A stretch of DNA of 64,000 bases, from contig CM055831.1 in the NCBI GenBank assembly GCA_029582265.1, forward strand, positions 26,388,526 to 26,452,525, read 5' to 3'. This DNA is from Zoroaster sp. YZ-2022 (taxonomy: Eukaryota; Echinodermata; Asteroidea; Forcipulatida; Zoroasteridae). Of the stretch, positions 11,621-23,330 are shown in pieces; the first letter of the stretch is position 1; each line of letters begins with the position of its first letter. The notes under the pieces were generated by a model. That model had not been told where the DNA came from, did not search any database, and worked only from the letters and a program-made list of their open reading frames with translations. The position numbers and the translations under genes were made by a program.

Positions 11621-12859
11621 CTGGAAAAAAAATAATAATAGAGATAACGTAGCACAGTGATATAACAATTATGTGTGTTATGTTTTATGAGCTGAACATT
11701 AAATGAAGATATTTCTACATATTTTGACATGAAGGCCTATACATGTACAAAGGGATTCACAACAGCCAATGTTCACTTAAAACATTTGAACTGTCATGAT
11801 TTATTTCAATCAATGTCATGTTTTAGAAAATAAAATAGGCTATTATTTAAATTATTTATATCCAGCAGACTTGTATGACTCGTGACTTGAACTCGAGTTC
11901 GACTCGAGTCCAAGTCGGAGTCACCATAACACACAGAGTCACCAAAAAAGTGACTCGACTGGAGTCTGACTCTGTGGACAATTTACATTCCGTGGCCTTT
12001 GAATATGGAATATTCGATCGAAATCAAAATCTGAATATTCGGTTACCAAATTATTTGAAAACACACAGCCCTAAACGAATTCATGTATCGCATCACACAA
12101 TGCAATGTAATTTGGACAATCTGTGATGGAATTTTAAACAATACATCGCAGATTTTGTGATACAAATTGCAACAGATTTTTTCACTATTATGGTTTAATA
12201 ATAATAAAAAATTTTTAATTCATATTCACAATTAGGCTTCCGTCCCGATCTGTTTTGTTTCCGTATGTCCAGACCACGCCGGGGGTACGTCCGTACAACA
12301 TGCGTGGTCAACAATGACTTTACAACACGGCAGTGTTGATGCAACAGTGAATCCGTGCATGTACACACCATTTCAGCAATCTATAAGGATTTTCAATGCC
12401 CAAAATTCTACGTGCATGCAATATTTTTCTGCTGATGAGTTAACTACAGGTGAAATCCCCGAAATGGAAAACACACAACAACAGCCAAGTTTTTTAGAAG
12501 AAAGATACACATGAATTTTATTTACCACCTTTGGTCCAATTTCTGGACACAAACGATTATTATTTCTGGTAAAATTTGGACATTATATGCATATGCATAC
12601 CAAACGACAGCAAAGCCTTGAAAAACAACTTTAAGCATTTTACTACTCAATTTACTCAATTGAGAATTTCACATGACTTCAGCATTTTAAATTTGCTAAA
12701 CAAAACTCAAAGATTGCTATACAAAAAATGATTTTGCTTTATGCAAATTCTTTTTTTGCATCGCAGTTTTGCTATGCAAAATGTTTGAACGAAATCATTC
12801 CCTGGCACTGTACTGCACTACATGCTATTGAATGCATAATGTGTACATCAGAAACTTAC
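11621..12859 (-). other. Intron of TRIM copy L carrying an inserted element
   Basis: GT-AG intron. About 900 bases (roughly 11870-12800) are absent from the R intron, while the first 55 and last 250 bases match R, so the middle is an insertion shared with M. Near 11875-11975 it holds degenerate GACTC/GAGTC words, and then an AT-rich element with GAATATTCG-type palindromes. A diverged relative lies at 33910-34390. No coding potential seen. Confidence 0.7.
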
Positions 12860-13996
12860 ATCCTTGTATTGGAATGGTTCTTTTCTGATGTCCCTTGGTG
12901 CTGTAGATTACCACTCTCTTGTTACGGCAGTCTGTCACTGCAATCTCATCACCAGGTTGACAAGCAGCAATACCCCAAACCCCATAGAATTCTCCTGGAC
13001 CATGTCCATATTTGCCGAATTTTCCACACAGGTCCCACTTGGGTTCCTGCAGCTCCACCTTGCCAAGATTGATATCACCAACCCTCTGACTCTCCTTGAA
13101 TCTCAGATGAAGAAGCTTGTGATCAATTTTGGGAATACTTTGACTGCTGAGAAATTTCAAGTCCTTGCTGATAGTGGGATAGAGTGAAAGGAAGTCAGGA
13201 TCTGATGAATTGTTGGTGACATCTTTGGCAGTCTCCAGTGAATGCTGTATTTGTTGTGAGATTACACTCACTGTTTGCTCATATTCATCCAATTTGTTGT
13301 TACGATCTTTGTGGAGGTTTTTGATTTCATCAATGATGCGACTCTCTTGAGCTGTTACCTCAGCCCTGATCTCATCAGCTCTGTTCTTCACCTCTGCCAT
13401 GGTTCTTTCAACTGTGATGCCCAGTTTGTCTTTCATTGTTGAGGCAGTTGCTAGAGATTGTTCAAGTTCCTTGAGAACTCCTTCAAGGGGAGTAAAGAAT
13501 TGAGCCAATGACTGTTTATATGTGGATGAGGCTTGGTTGCAATCAATGTACTCATGTTGTGGTTTACAGTGGTCTAGGACAGTGCAATCTCGGCAAATCA
13601 ACTTGTCACATGTTACACAGTAGAATCGTGTCACTTCACCTTTATGAATGGGGCATTCTGGATGAAGATTTTGTTTTGTCTCTTTTATTGCTACCTTCCC
13701 CTGAAGAATGTCCTCCAAAGTAGCAATGGTATGGTTTGAACATGCAGCGATGTTGGGGTGTCTTTTACAGCAGTTTGCACAGAGGTTCTGTGCACAGTCA
13801 AGACAGCGATGGATAGCCTCATTCTCTTCATCACACATCTCACACATTAGCTGCATATTACCAGAGCTAAACAACTTCTGTTGCAATGTGATCTCCTCAA
13901 CAAGACCAATTAGATAGAAGTTGGTCTTGAGGCCTGGAACACCCATCGTAGGAAGTTGTGTCTCCCGTCGACACAAAGGACAAAAGGTCGCCTCCT
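12860..13996 (-). CDS. TRIM-NHL gene copy L, exon 1 (5' end lost in gap)
   Basis: Encodes the last RING cysteine pair (CPLC region, at the gap edge), two B-box zinc fingers (about 13860-13720 and 13670-13540), a long coiled coil (about 13500-13200) and the start of the NHL domain (motif GPGEFYGVWGIAA near 13010-12955). The exon closes at the splice donor GTAAGT (read on the minus strand from 12859), phase 1. The frame is open throughout, unlike copies M and R, so L may be the functional copy. TRIM proteins with NHL repeats are usually RING E3 ubiquitin ligases that bind protein or RNA through NHL. The true start codon is in the gap; by comparison with R about 60 residues are missing. Substrate unknown. 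Confidence 0.85.
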
Positions 13997-14496
13997 NNNN
14001 NNNNNNNNNNNNNNNNNNNNNNNNNNNNNNNNNNNNNNNNNNNNNNNNNNNNNNNNNNNNNNNNNNNNNNNNNNNNNNNNNNNNNNNNNNNNNNNNNNNN
14101 NNNNNNNNNNNNNNNNNNNNNNNNNNNNNNNNNNNNNNNNNNNNNNNNNNNNNNNNNNNNNNNNNNNNNNNNNNNNNNNNNNNNNNNNNNNNNNNNNNNN
14201 NNNNNNNNNNNNNNNNNNNNNNNNNNNNNNNNNNNNNNNNNNNNNNNNNNNNNNNNNNNNNNNNNNNNNNNNNNNNNNNNNNNNNNNNNNNNNNNNNNNN
14301 NNNNNNNNNNNNNNNNNNNNNNNNNNNNNNNNNNNNNNNNNNNNNNNNNNNNNNNNNNNNNNNNNNNNNNNNNNNNNNNNNNNNNNNNNNNNNNNNNNNN
14401 NNNNNNNNNNNNNNNNNNNNNNNNNNNNNNNNNNNNNNNNNNNNNNNNNNNNNNNNNNNNNNNNNNNNNNNNNNNNNNNNNNNNNNNNNNNNNNNN
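13997..14496. other. Assembly gap (500 N)
   Basis: Exactly 500 N, a placeholder length. It removes the RING-encoding 5' end of TRIM copy L. The last 15-20 bases before it already diverge from copy R, as expected at a low-quality contig end. Confidence 1.
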
Positions 14497-14940
14497 CTTT
14501 TTTTTAAAATTAGCTAATTGTTCACAAATCTTTTACTAAAATTGCTCCAATTTATATTTCTGAACTGCTTAAAGTTCACACTCCATCACGCAATTTGCGC
14601 TCCAGCAACATGTCACTCCTAAAGGAACCAACTTCAAAACAGAACTGGGGTGATAGGTCTTTTTCTGTCGCGGCTCCGAGACTCTGGAATCATCTTCCAA
14701 CTAAACTCAAATCTTGTCATAGTATAAATAGATTTAAGTCGCTACTTAAAACTCATCTTATGTCACAATTCTTCAAAGATGATGTATATTTGTAATTGCA
14801 TTGTAGGTACATGTATCTCGGTACATAATTTTTTTCTATGCTATCATTGTATATTGTTTGTATTCATGTTTTCTTTGTTTCCGCGCCTTGAGCGCCCAGC
14901 AGGGTGGATATGTGCACGCTACAAATTTTTATTATTATTA
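14497..14940 (+). mobile_element. CR1/L2-like LINE, 3' end
   Basis: The frame from the gap to 14795 gives the typical C-terminus of CR1/L2/Crack reverse transcriptases: IYISELLKVHTPSRNLRSS, then GDRSFSVAAPRLWNHLPTKL and a final FKSLLKTHL. After the stop, a 140-base 3' UTR ends in GCGCCTTGAGCGCCCAGCAG, GGTGGATATGTGCACGCTAC and an (ATT)n tail at 14930-14945. The rest of the element lies in the gap. Confidence 0.85.
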
Positions 14941-15539
14941 TTATTACGATCAATAAAACTCACATTTGTCTTCTCTGTTTCTGTTGCCCCTGTTGTTTGA
15001 ACCTGTAAGAAGTCCCCATAGTCCCCTGATGGGGTTGGTGTCAAATCTATAGCAGGCATTGCTGGGGCGTGGCTGGATGACTGACACCAGGGGTCAAAGG
15101 TCAATGGCGGTTATACAGGAAACACATTAAGCAGAGGTGGTAGCTTTCTCTCTGATGAAGAAAAACAGATTGTGAGAAATGATAAGACTTTGAACATATA
15201 TTTGAAGAACAATTTAAATTTGGGATAATAATTTGTAAATTTTTGTAATCAGGTAATTAGATGTGTACCAATGTTGGACCTACTCTTTAAGCTCTTGTAC
15301 ATGGTACAAAGTTTATAGTGTAAATACTGGGCTTATATCAGATTATATTTATTATAGATATGTGGCTGTTACAAAGATATTCTTCTACTCAAAACTGACT
15401 GTAGGGTCACAAAGTTATTAGACTAGCAGTACAGTATAGAGGATGATAACTAATGAGACCAAGAGAGCGTGAGAGAGAGGCAAAGGACATATAGTGATAG
15501 GTCACTGACATTAGATAAAGCTATTTAGTAATTGACATA

Positions 15540-15818
15540 TAATAGTGCTTGTATCCTTGAGCAAGACACTTAACCATAATTGCTTCTCTTCACCCAGGGG
15601 GTAAATGGGTACCTGTGAGGGCAGAGTTGGTTGATTAGCCCTATATGCGCTGTAATGGCAGCAATTGAGCTCTATACTCCCCAGGGAGCTGAGATGGTTT
15701 CAGGAATGATTTATGAGCCTGATGAGCAGGGGTAATAATATAATGCGCCTTGAGCACCAGTTTGGTGGATACGTGTGCTATATAAGTCCACATTATTATT
15801 ATTATTATTATTATTATT
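15540..15818 (+). mobile_element. SINE with LINE-like 3' tail
   Basis: A 280-base element with the widespread CCTTGAGCAAGACACTTAAC block near its 5' part. Its 3' end AATGCGCCTTGAGCACCAG, GGTGGATACGTGTGCTATA and (ATT)n closely follows the LINE 3' end at 14880-14940, as expected if that LINE class supplied the reverse transcriptase. Exact 5' end not determined. Confidence 0.8.
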
Positions 15819-16065
15819 GTTTATTACAAAGTAAGGGTTATTGTGTATATGATAATTGAAACTAGTGTGAGTGATAATTGGGCTAGGTCATTGTTTACAA
15901 ATTAACCAGATGTGTATCAAACAATGATATTGATGATCATCTATCAGCCATAATGAGCTTCAACTTTTGAACCCATTTATAATGTAAACTGAATCCATAA
16001 ATCACCATAGCGACAACTGTCACTAAAGCTAAACATTGAAAAAACATGTAACCATTTTTTGTTGT

Positions 16066-16384
16066 TTAACCCTAACCTTCCCAAATCCTCCCAAATCCTC
16101 TTTGCTAAAGTGAAGGAATTTGGAGGATTGAGGTTATTAGGCATACTTGCCTTTCCATGGTACATGTACATCCATGTTTGTTGTAGTGATTGCAAGGTCA
16201 GTGCTTGGGTCAGTGGACACTGTTTATTGCTCCATGCATTCTGGGAGGGTCCCTGGCCATGTACATGTATCACAGATTAGAAACACATGTGTGCATACAT
16301 GTCATGTGCTTGCTTTACTACTGAAGGATTTTGGAGGATTCAGGTTATATGTTCAAGCAAATGGGCCTAGGGAGTTAGGGTTAA
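16066..16384. mobile_element. TTAA-flanked element with CCCTAAC termini, word repeat CCAAATCCTCC
   Basis: TTAA at 16066-16069 and 16381-16384. The element starts CCCTAACC and ends GTTAGGG. Inside, both orientations of CC(C/A)AAATCCTCC occur near each end (16080-16100, 16114-16130, 16326-16341). No coding capacity. The TTAA target and short CCY-type terminus recall piggyBac-like or Kolobok-like non-autonomous elements. Confidence 0.6.
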
Positions 16385-16547
16385 TCAAAAAAAGAGGCAT
16401 ACTATTAAAACCCTAACCCCCTAGGGATTCTGGTTAGAAACCATCCCAAATCCTCCAAAATCCGTCAACATGCAGTAAAAAGGTACCCCAATTGATGGAA
16501 TTGGTACAGTAGCAAATGCAAAGCATCCATGGCTTGGCTATACACAG

Positions 16548-17236
16548 TCCTGAATCCAACAAAAGCAGCCGGTGGAGTTTGATGGATTTGGTACACATGG
16601 CTACATGCTCTATTCACTGGGCTATACTGTGGAGTACTGAATCCAACAAAAGCAGCCGGTGGAGTTTGATGGATTTGGTACACATGGCTACCTGCTCTAT
16701 TCGCTGGGCTATACTGTGGAGTACTGAATCCAACAAAAGCAGCCGGTGGAGTTTGATGGATTTGGTACACATGGCTACATGGTCTATTCACTGGGCTATA
16801 CTGTGGAGTACTGAATCCAACAAAAAGCAGCCGGTGGAGTTTGATGGATTTGGTACACATGGCTTACCATGGTCTATTCACTGGGCTATACTGTGGAGTA
16901 CTGAATCCAACAAAAGCAGCCGGTGGAGTTTGATGGATTTGGTACACATGGCTACATGGTCTATTCACTGGGCTGTACTGTGGAGTACTGAATCCAACAA
17001 AAGCAGCCGGTGGAGTTTGATAGATTTGGTACACATGGCTACATGCTCTATTCACTGGGCTATACTGTGGAGTACTGAATCCAACAAAAGCAGCCGGTGG
17101 AGTTTGATGGATTTGGTACACATGGCTACATGGTCTATTCGCTGGGCTATACTGTGGAGTACTGAATCCAACAAAAGCAGCCGGTGGAGTTTGATGGATT
17201 TGGTACACATTGCTACATGCTCTATTCACTGGGCTA
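16548..17236. repeat. 87-bp minisatellite, about 8 units
   Basis: Units of 87 bases (29 codons) with core CTGAATCCAACAAAAGCAGC and GGTACACATGGCTACATG. One unit has an extra A and another an extra T, yet most are 95 percent or more identical. Because 87 is a multiple of three and the unit has no stop in several frames, long frames appear on both strands (16516-17253 plus, 16465-17319 minus); these are not convincing genes. Confidence 0.95.
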
Positions 17237-17640
17237 CCCTTAGCCAACTTTAGTGCCGTTTTGGTGCCAAGTTGGTGCAGTTTTAGTGTAGGCATTTGAA
17301 AAAAATTGGTGTACCCCAAAACTACACCAGAGCTGTGTTATTGGTGCACTTTTGGTGTACCCTCGAAACACCCAACCTAAAATTTGTACTGGTTGGTGCA
17401 ATTTTGGTGTAGTCCCAATTATTTAAATTAGTACTAAAGAGCACCAGTGGTGCATTTGGTGTTGAAAAATTTAGTGTAGTATTGGTGCATATGGTTTGGT
17501 GTAGTTTTGGTGTACATGCAGTCCCAACAGTGCAATTACAGTGGTGTATTTTTGGTACATGTATGTACAGATATTGGTGTAGCATTGGTGCACATGGTTT
17601 TGGTGTAGTCCAAATTATTTAAACTAGTACATGCACTAAA
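17237..17640. repeat. TTGGTGTAG / TTGGTGCA word-repeat region, part 1
   Basis: TTGGTG followed by TA or CA appears about 15 times at irregular spacing, partly inverted (CTACACCA). It adjoins the first minisatellite array directly. Confidence 0.8.
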
Positions 17641-17754
17641 GCATTGGTCTAGCTGCTTTATTTTATACTTCACATTGGAAAACTACCAAAATGAGTGCAG
17701 ACTTCGTGTATACATATACATGTAAAAATAACTGCAGTATACCCTTACAGAAAT

Positions 17755-17975
17755 ATCATGGAGCTTGCTGGCAAGCTTGCAGGGTTCCAAAAATGCAAAT
17801 TAGTTCAAGCTTGCAGCAAGCTTGCAGACAAGATTGCAGCAAGCCTGTAAGCTTGCAGGGGTTCCAAAAATGAAAATTAGGGCAAGCTTGCTGCAGACAA
17901 GATTGTAAGCTTGCTGCAGACAAGATTGTAAGCTTGCTGCAATCTTGCAAGCTTGCCTGAATATGCAAACTAAAC
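17755..17975. repeat. GCAAGCTTGCAG word-repeat region
   Basis: Repeated GCAAGCTTGCAG, CAGACAAGATTG and variants. The word is itself a palindrome (GCAAGCTTGC). Related words continue at 18823-18870 beyond the inserted element and at 21103-21130. Confidence 0.85.
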
Positions 17976-17994
17976 TTACAGACACCTTTCAGCT

Positions 17995-18823
17995 TAACCC
18001 TAACCCCCTGGCCCTTTTAGGTACATGTAGGATGCATCCTCAATCACACAAAATGCTACAAAATGTCTTCATAAAATTTGGAAGGTTCCTGAATACTCCA
18101 AAATCACCCAATATATTATGCTGTATTTCGTGTGTAGTGTGCCCACTGCCTCAATCACACAAAATCACACATACCTGTACCCTTTGCCTTTATCCCTTTA
18201 TTATGAACAAAAAATGTGAACTGGGGATGCGCAGCAGTTTGTACTCACATTTATAGGAAAGTTTAACAAAAAGTTATGTTATCTTATTTGAATATGAAAA
18301 GTAACTCACCTGGTATTGTATTCCTAAATTGATACATGGTGTGAAATGTATGCAAATAATGCCATTTTATTATTACCAGTGCATAAAACTTACCTCAGTA
18401 TAAATTGAATAGTCTGTTTGCTGGCCAAGTACAGTTGTATGAGTTGAAACAATACAAGTAGTTCCATGGAATATCTTACCTTTCCGATGCATTACAGCAT
18501 GGAGCTATTCAACCACAACATAGCCATCCTATCTCAATCCTCCACAAAATCACACAGCACATGGCCATCCTACATGTATCTCAATCCTCCACAAAATCAC
18601 ACAGCACACATGTACATGTAGCACCTTCTTCAATCACCCAAAATCACCCAGCACATATATCTAGCATCCTTCCTCAATCACACAAAATAACACAGAACAG
18701 ATATAGCATCCTTCCACAATCACCCAAAATAACACAGAAAATATATAGCATCCTTCCTCAATCACACAAAATGCTCCAATACCTCATAGAGCATTTTGTG
18801 TGATGTGGGGTGGTTAGGGTTAA
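17995..18823. mobile_element. TTAA-flanked element with CCCTAAC termini, word repeat TCAATCACACAAAAT
   Basis: Starts TTAACCCTAACCCCCTGG and ends GGGGTGGTTAGGGTTAA. The word TCAATCACACAAAAT or variants (CACCCAAAATCACCC, CACAAAATCACACAGCAC) recurs about ten times, mostly at 18030-18180 and 18530-18800, and inverted at 18790-18803. It splits a region of GCTTGCAG words, which continues on both sides. Confidence 0.6.
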
Positions 18824-18869
18824 TGGAGCTTGCAGATATTTCTAATATGCAAGCTTGCAAAAGCTTAAA

Positions 18870-21180
18870 TACAATTTTGTGCTGTAATTTGCTGACATAC
18901 ATGTATGTCGATCTACAAGCTTTCTGATGAAAACATCAGCTTTGCATAGGCTATAATTTGTAGGTTAGTAAAATAAAACTACAGTAGCTATACATATCTG
19001 ACATCTTTGGTGGATAATTTAGCTTGTACATGTATGTACACATGTAGGCTAATCCTGAGGGATACATTTTGATTGTGACCATGCAGTGAATCATTTTATT
19101 GTAAATCAAATATGAATCATCGTTTGTTTTTTGGCTAAATATTATCTTTACATAATTAATAATAATAATAATAATAATAATGTGTGGACTTATATAGTGC
19201 ACGTATCCACCAACTGCAATAACATTTTTGAAATAATTACAATAACAGTATAGCCAAAAGATAATAATTAAAATACAACCATTTAAGAATGAACAAACAA
19301 AATTTAAATATTCATGTTATGTCAGTATTTGTGCAACAGCATATGAAGTATAATCTCTTTTTGGAAAATGTTGAAATGCTGTAGCTTCATCAGGGAGATA
19401 GAGGCTGGTTGTCATCCAATCTTTGATCACAGCTAGTAGCAGCATCAGTCATATGTAGTTTATCGTAGAACAACTTGGTCTGTGTATTCAAAGAAAGGAG
19501 ACAAATATTAGAAAAGCCAGGTATTTCTCCTTCCACCAATTTAAATTTGAAATGTGGATATTATATATTTGCACAGATACAATTACATGCAGGTACATGC
19601 TCTTTCCATGATGTAAATCACCCCCAAATTATTAGATTTTCGAAAAGGATCCTCCTGATGAGTTCTTAAATATAATGATAATGGATATGTACATGTAACT
19701 TCTTGTATCCATCATGTGGATGTGACTGCAATATTTTCTAGAGCCATGCAGTATTTACAGTTCTTCTAGTGAATATATATATGTGCTTTTCAATCATCAT
19801 TCAGTTAATTATTTCTGAATTACAATATGATTACACCATGTAGTTGTTAATTAAATCATTACTATACAACATGAATAGCAAAAATAATGAACACCATTTC
19901 AAAAAACAAAAAAATTGCACTCATAAGGTTTTGCAAAATTCAATAGGTTGACAGATCAATTCAAGACTGCATTCAGCATTTCTGTATTTGCAGTACTCAA
20001 TAGCCCATAGTGTACAATTCCCATTCACATGAAGTAAAATCATTCATACAGTTCATAAGATTGAAAAAGTACAATCATCTTACCATCAATAATCCCATTC
20101 CAGCTGCTTCACAAAACTTGCTTGAAATTTCACTGCTTCCATTGAAAAACTGCTGTATACTGTAGATCTGTTTCTTCCAGTTTTAATTTAGAGCACACAC
20201 TGCAGAGGCATATATACATGCAGCTTGACCATGAATTAAGGTCCAATGATTGGTCAGACAGCTATGGCCACACAGTGTTAAGTTACACACACTACCCCAT
20301 ACAGTGATAGTATTACATAATCAATGCAAGGTATGTGCACTGCACTAGAGGTATCATATACAGCTTGCTTGCCCTGTGTAATTCCAATAAGTGGGTTACA
20401 CACGAATAAACAATTGAGTATGAGGAAAGTCATCATGGAGTTGTACATATAGTATATGTACACCTGTACATTTGATAAATATATGCTGCCTCCACAAATA
20501 TACTTATCAGATCACAGGTTAGTAAAATGATTGACCGTCAGGTTGTTTATTTATTCTGCATGTATAGGCTAGAGAATTTCTGTCATGATGAAAAAACACT
20601 TAGTTGGTTCATGGAGGTAGAATATCACTTTGCATGGTAGCAATTACAAATATGGTTCATTTCAAACTTGTGTATACTTTAGACCTGAACAATATATGAT
20701 TCTGCTATACATTAAAGGAGGCAGAAGGTATATAGAACTTAGAAGATCTGGTCTTTTTATTACTAGATTTCATGATTTGCCAAACAATATTGAGGGATTT
20801 AATATAATACATAAATTGAATATTATGTGTTATTTCAAAATTGTACATACATAATTATACATATGTATGTACATGTACTTTCTGAAAATAAATTACTCTT
20901 TGGACTACATGTATGAGTAATTCACTGATTTGAATAAAAATTTTAATTGCATTAATTTTGTTAAATTTGTTATATATATTATAAGGCTGAGGATTATACA
21001 TGTATTTCCTTGAAAAAGCATATGCATTGTAAAATGCAAGATGAAGTTTAATTACAGCATTATACATGAAGAAAAAAATATAGTACAATTATTAACAACC
21101 AACAAGCTTGCAAGAAGGCAAGCTTGGCAACATAGACCTAGCTGGTCAACCATGTCCACGCTATAGAGTCTTTTAAAGTG
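18870..21180. other. AT-rich non-coding stretch
   Basis: Apart from the SINE tail fragment at 19157-19217 and scattered TACATGTA words, nothing recognisable. Confidence 0.5.
19157..19217 (-). mobile_element. SINE/LINE 3' tail fragment
   Basis: (AAT)n followed by GTGTGGACTTATATAGTGCA and CGTATCCACC, the reverse complement of the SINE tail at 15765-15818. Only about 60 bases are recognisable. Confidence 0.7.
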
Positions 21181-21850
21181 GAATCAAGTTTTAAAGTACA
21201 TTTGGTGCCTTATTGGTGTAGGGGGATTCAGGCTAATATGTAAGTGTATCTGCAGTTTGATGCATTATCCCTCCTATGGTTTGACCTTTCAAAACCTTTC
21301 AAAATCTGCTTACGGGCCAAAATGGCTATCAATTATTATGAACCCTTTAAAACCGTCCAGAATTTGTTGCTACTGAACAACCACACCTTTCAATACCCTT
21401 TGAAAGGTATTGAAACATTTCAACACCAGTTTGTTCAGAGAGTTGTTACACCTTTCGAAACCTTTCATAGGTCCCTTTTGTCAGACAGTTTTCTCACCTT
21501 TCAAAACCCTTCAGTACAGCAAACTTGAAAGGTTTTGAAAGGTCTGACAATTCTATAGCAACTGCACTGTATATAGGAGGGTTATTGTAGTTTGATTCAG
21601 ACTAAGTATATCTGGTGCACGTTTGGTGTGGTTACTTTATTTGTAAGTAATTTTGGTGCCTTATTGGTGTAGGAGAAATTCAGAATAGGCCCAAGTGTAT
21701 TTGGTGCACTATTGGTGCACGCTGCAAATTGACAAAGACAATTTGGTGCTCTATTGGTGTCCATTGGTGTAGAGTTTGTATTGGTATACTTCTGGTGCAG
21801 ACAACAGGTACACTAAAAGTACACCAGAAATGTACTAAAAACGTTGGTGT
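21180..21850. repeat. TTGGTGTAG / TTGGTGCA word-repeat region, part 2
   Basis: The same words as in part 1, running into the second minisatellite array and interrupted by the CCTTTCAAAAC element at 21267-21586. Confidence 0.8.
21267..21586. mobile_element. TTAT-flanked element with CCCTCCTAT termini, word repeat CCTTTCAAAAC
   Basis: TTAT precedes CCCTCCTATGG on the left and follows TATAGGAGGG on the right. CCTTTCAAAACC or its complement occurs around ten times, including a local hairpin CAATACCCTTTGAAAGGTATTG at about 21390-21412. Confidence 0.6.
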
Positions 21851-21854
21851 ACAT

Positions 21855-22056
21855 ACTGTGGAGAACTGAATCCAACAAAAGCAGCCGGTGGAGTTTGATG
21901 GATTTGGTACACATGGCTACATGGTCTATTCACTGGGCTATACTGTGGAGTACTGAATCCAACAAAAGCAACCGGTGGAGTTTGGTGGATTTGGTACACA
22001 TGGCTACCTGCTCTATTCACTGGGCTATACTGTGGAGTACTGAATCCATCAAAATC
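21855..22056. repeat. Second array of the 87-bp minisatellite, about 2.3 units
   Basis: Same unit, same orientation, 4.6 kb from the first array. The last unit decays into a G tract at 22071-22084. Confidence 0.95.
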
Positions 22057-22237
22057 AGGTGGTGGATTTGGGGGGGGGGGGGGGATTTGGGGTAGTTAGA
22101 GTTCTAATGTGATGAAATTTTCACAGGTTTATAGTTTTATGATACATGTATGGATAATAAAATGGTTGTACCCAGAGTTGCAAGAAATATGGTTCTAAAT
22201 TAAGGCAAGAATCCTTTTAGCACACTGGAATTCTGAC

Positions 22238-22698
22238 ATAGGGTGCATTCGTGTAGCTTCCCCGGGTCGTAAGTAACCTGCTCACGAAGCAGGTCACTTG
22301 AGGCAGACCCGGGTAAGTGACGTCACTTTGAGAATATTCTAAATGGCCGCCATCTTTGTTTTCAGTGCGGCAATTTCGTGAAATTTTTGACATTTTCAAC
22401 CCTTAACAATGAATCTGTGAGTATAGAGACTGTTCTTGTACTAGAAGATGTGTTGTTTTGTACGAACCTGAGAAGTAATACGCTCATTTGTTCCTTTTTT
22501 CCCTGGGAAATAATTATTTTGTGATCGTTTCGTTATTTTGTTTACAATGTCCGTGTGACCTTTGACATTCATCACATCGCTTTAACGACCACAAGAGGGC
22601 AAACGTTTGACAGGATGCTTGTTGGATTAGGTTGTACTCGGGGCTCACCCATGTGATGTACTCGGGTTACCTCGGTCAAGATACTCGAACGCACCCAT
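22238..22698. mobile_element. Non-autonomous DNA element with GGGTGCRTTCG termini
   Basis: Left end GGGTGCATTCGTGTAG, right end CTCGAACGCACCC. Inside are a CCCGGGT/ACCCGGG hairpin (22261-22313), a perfect CRE-type TGACGTCA (22318-22325) and a YY1-like GCCGCCATCTTTG (about 22346). No coding frame of interest. The target duplication is uncertain. Confidence 0.6.
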
Positions 22699-23330
22699 AG
22701 ACTGTTGACATGGTCAATGACTATAATGTACATGTAGATGATACCCAAAGCACCATAAGAAGTGATTTTGAAAGCAAAAGTACCGATATGAGTGACAGTG
22801 ATAGGCCATCGTGTAGCACATGTTTTAAAAAAAAAAAAAGACACCTATTTTCAACATGGTGAAAACGTTCGCAAGTTTTTACCAAATAAATGACGCACAC
22901 ACGAGCATATGAATTACAGAATTTCTTACCCAAATATTTACATTTCATAAGCTTTTTTTTTTAGTAAACTTGAAATAAAAAGAAAATACAAGGTGTTTTT
23001 CAATATGGTCCTATTGTTTCTAAAATACAAGAAATTAATTCTGTCTAGTCATGCATATAAATTCCGTAGTCAGTGAGTTACATGTAACTTGTCATCCTGA
23101 CAGCTGTCTCATACAATAAACATGTATAATACATTAAGCTGTAGTGATGTGAAATTAAGACTTGATTTATTTATGATTTAAATGGCTGCTTGAGCTGCAT
23201 GCCTGATGTACACATACGCGTGTCGTGTTTTAGACAATAATAAATATTACATGTTCTGGAATGGAGTGATAACACTATGAGGGTAGTCTCTCTCTGTCTC
23301 TTGGTTGAACAAAATCTTTGTTTTTTGTAA

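Larger units (their letters stand above)
1..13996 (-). repeat. Segmental duplication unit, copy L (inverted)
   Basis: Read on the minus strand, this block matches copy R (48914-59990) and copy M (32988-46130) almost base for base over long stretches. Position 1 pairs with about 59990 and position 13976 with about 49140. It contains the TRIM-NHL gene (10995-13996), the opposite-strand 112-nt exon (6904-7015) and non-coding flank. Differences from R: a LINE with nested element at about 7440-10850, an intron insertion at about 11870-12800, and a 1.2 kb insertion at 4346-5558. Compared with M it keeps about 4090-6650, which M lacks. I estimate a few percent divergence by eye. It could be a real inverted duplication or an allelic haplotype. 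Confidence 0.9.

Noticed and set aside
13921..14539. Open frames across N stretches (also 32325-33134 and 63200-63931)
   Set aside because: They consist mostly of unknown bases.
16070..16077. CCCTAA words as interstitial telomere repeats (also 16410, 17999, 18816)
   Set aside because: Only single CCCTAAC units occur, always at element ends next to TTAA, without tandem arrays.
16465..17319. Long open frames on both strands over the 87-bp repeat, apparently a repetitive protein
   Set aside because: The unit length is a multiple of three, so frames on both strands stay open automatically. No start context, splice sites or domain supports a gene, and one-base indels between units break them.
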